Below, one piece after another: positions 62,836-64,000 of a stretch of 64,000 nucleotides of DNA. This DNA comes from Flavobacterium potami. GTDB taxonomy: Bacteria > Bacteroidota > Bacteroidia > Flavobacteriales > Flavobacteriaceae. The position numbers were made by a program, and so were the translations under genes. The stretch's first letter is position 1; each line of letters opens with the position of its first letter. The notes under the pieces are model-generated. The model worked only from the letters and a program-made list of their open reading frames with translations, had not been told where the DNA came from and searched no databases. The DNA lies in contig NZ_JAINUY010000005.1 of the NCBI RefSeq assembly GCF_020026915.1, forward strand, positions 186,001 to 250,000, read 5' to 3'.

Positions 62836-62898
62836 CATTGGGTTTTAGATAACAACAACTACACACAACAACAACTACAACACAACTAAAACCCATTG
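62836..62898 (+). promoter_or_regulatory. Large-loop hairpin with C/A-only loop in pnp leader
   Basis: TGGGTTTTAG (62839-62848) pairs with CTAAAACCCA (62886-62895), extended past one mismatch by CA/TG. The 37-nt loop is almost only A and C (ACAACAACTACACACAACAA...) with no G, so it stays single-stranded. It ends 24 nt before the pnp start. Confidence 0.75.
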
Positions 62899-62921
62899 TA
62901 TAATCAATAAGGAAAAAATTT

Positions 62922-64000
62922 ATGATTCCACAATTATTTGTAGAAAAGATCGATTTAGGTGATGGCAGAAGCATCACAATCGAGACAGGACGTTTAGCAA
63001 AACAAGCTGATGGTTCTGTAGTAGTTAGAATGGGCGATACTATGATTCTTGCAACAGCAGTTTCAGCTCGCACATCAAACCCAGGCGTTGATTTCTTACC
63101 GTTAACGGTAGATTACCGCGAAAAATTTGCAGCAGCAGGTCGTTTCCCTGGAGGTTTCTTCAAAAGAGAGGCACGTCCAAGCGACAGCGAAGTATTGACA
63201 ATGAGATTAGTTGACCGTGTATTGCGTCCGCTTTTCCCAGACGATTACCATGCTGAAACTCAAGTTATGATTCAATTAATGTCTCATGACGAAACCGTTA
63301 TGCCAGATGCTTTAGCTGGTTTAGCTGCTTCTGCAGCATTAGCAGTTTCAGATATTCCATTTTACAACTTAATTTCTGAAGTTCGTGTTGCACGTATAGA
63401 CGGAAAATTAGTAATCAACCCAAGCAGAGAAGAATTAGAAAAATCTGATATCGATATGATGATCGGAGCTTCTTTAGATTCTGTTGCAATGGTTGAAGGT
63501 GAGATGAAAGAAATTTCAGAAGCTGAAATGATCGAAGCTATTAAATTTGCTCACGAAGCTATTAAAGTTCAAATTGCTGCTCAACAAAGATTAAGAGCAC
63601 AATTAAGCTCTCAAGAATACAGAACTTACGAAGGAGAAATTGAAGACGAAGCTGTTTACGCTAAAGTAAAAGCTGCCGCTTACGATAAATGTTACGCTAT
63701 TGCACAAGAAGCTTCTGGAAAAGCAGAAAGAGGTGAAAAATTCGCAGCTGTAAAAGAAGAAGCAAAAGCTTTATTTACAGAAGAAGAATACGCTGAAAAC
63801 GCTGATCTTGCAGGTTTAGTTGGAAAATACTTCTACAAAACTAACAAAGAAGCAGTTCGTAACGTAATTCTTGAAAAAGGAATTCGTTTAGATGGTAGAA
63901 AAACTACAGATATCAGACCAATCTGGTGTGAAACTGATTATTTACCAAGAGTTCACGGTTCCTCTTTATTTACACGTGGAGAAACTCAAGCTTTGGCTAC
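62922..64000 (+). CDS. pnp: Polynucleotide phosphorylase (5' part, runs off the window)
   Basis: The first 359 codons of PNPase, a 3'-5' exoribonuclease using phosphate. Starts MIPQLFVEKIDLGDGRSI; AAGRFPGGFFKREARPSD and DRVLRPLFPDDYHAETQV belong to RNase PH domain 1; the window ends in domain 2 (HGSSLFTRGETQALAT). The full protein is about 710 aa. No stop codon appears before the edge. Confidence 0.97.
   Translation, partial: MIPQLFVEKIDLGDGRSITIETGRLAKQADGSVVVRMGDTMILATAVSARTSNPGVDFLPLTVDYREKFAAAGRFPGGFFKREARPSDSEVLTMRLVDRVLRPLFPDDYHAETQVMIQLMSHDETVMPDALAGLAASAALAVSDIPFYNLISEVRVARIDGKLVINPSREELEKSDIDMMIGASLDSVAMVEGEMKEISEAEMIEAIKFAHEAIKVQIAAQQRLRAQLSSQEYRTYEGEIEDEAVYAKVKAAAYDKCYAIAQEASGKAERGEKFAAVKEEAKALFTEEEYAENADLAGLVGKYFYKTNKEAVRNVILEKGIRLDGRKTTDIRPIWCETDYLPRVHGSSLFTRGETQALA

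Noticed and set aside
62849..62885. ACA repeats as a microsatellite only
   Set aside because: They are bounded exactly by a 10-bp perfect stem, so they are better read as the loop of a hairpin.
1..64000. tRNA or rRNA genes, CRISPR arrays, insertion sequences, prophage
   Set aside because: No cloverleaf-like or rRNA-like sequence, regular 30-bp spacers, transposase or phage gene was recognised when reading both strands.

Overview
The window comes from a Flavobacterium-like member of the Bacteroidota. The evidence is the low G+C, the TAnnTTTG -7 promoter boxes with a TTTG or TTG element about 20 bp upstream, GLPGLI and HYC_CC_PP proteins, PorT, exosortase F (XrtF), a TamL-like lipoprotein, CarboxypepD_reg/DUF5686 proteins and many TonB-dependent receptors. 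No rRNA, tRNA, CRISPR array, prophage or insertion sequence was recognised. It reads as chromosome, mostly core genes, cut off inside pnp at the right edge.

1-15.6 kb is a sulfur amino-acid island. On the minus strand lie metK's neighbour, a TonB receptor, metY, a divergent homoserine-dehydrogenase paralogue, metX, thrA (aspartokinase/homoserine dehydrogenase), osmC and metZ. metK is on the plus strand. Together they cover aspartate to homoserine to O-acetylhomoserine to homocysteine, and methionine to SAM. Control elements are unusually dense. A SAM-I riboswitch precedes metX and a SAM-II-like element precedes metK. Four tiny leader ORFs (22-26 codons) rich in Met and/or Cys are each followed by a strong intrinsic terminator. 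In all four, a segment at the end of the leader ORF can pair with the 5' arm of the terminator, the layout of ribosome-mediated attenuation. Two related small proteins (60 and 67 aa, sharing M-x-TLN and SLLF-x-MY) follow two of these attenuators. This is the most promising undescribed system in the window.

15.6-33.4 kb holds a secreted M28 peptidase, a secreted protein gene split by one in-frame TAA, a TonB receptor/GLPGLI pair, a deoxynucleoside kinase, a HigBA toxin-antitoxin cassette between two copies of a 31-bp terminator, membrane and soluble pyrophosphatases, a DNA glycosylase, a DUF5686 protein and pyruvate dehydrogenase E1 beta. 33.9-46.3 kb holds etfBA, a bifunctional-nuclease family protein, thyA and folA, ubiE-porT, an rRNA methyltransferase, tamL, fbaA and accD. 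46.4-55.1 kb holds a MacB-type permease, purH and the cell-shape operon mreBCD-mrdA-rodA. 55.3-64 kb holds a DedA protein, a metal-related group (HMA protein, TonB receptor, HYC_CC_PP protein), xrtF with its partner, a free-methionine-sulfoxide-reductase-like GAF protein, two MORN-like paralogues (one with a TonB C-terminal domain), rpsO and pnp.

Short inverted-repeat elements of several families and degenerate 7-bp word arrays are scattered between genes. All functional calls are from reading motifs; no database search was run.
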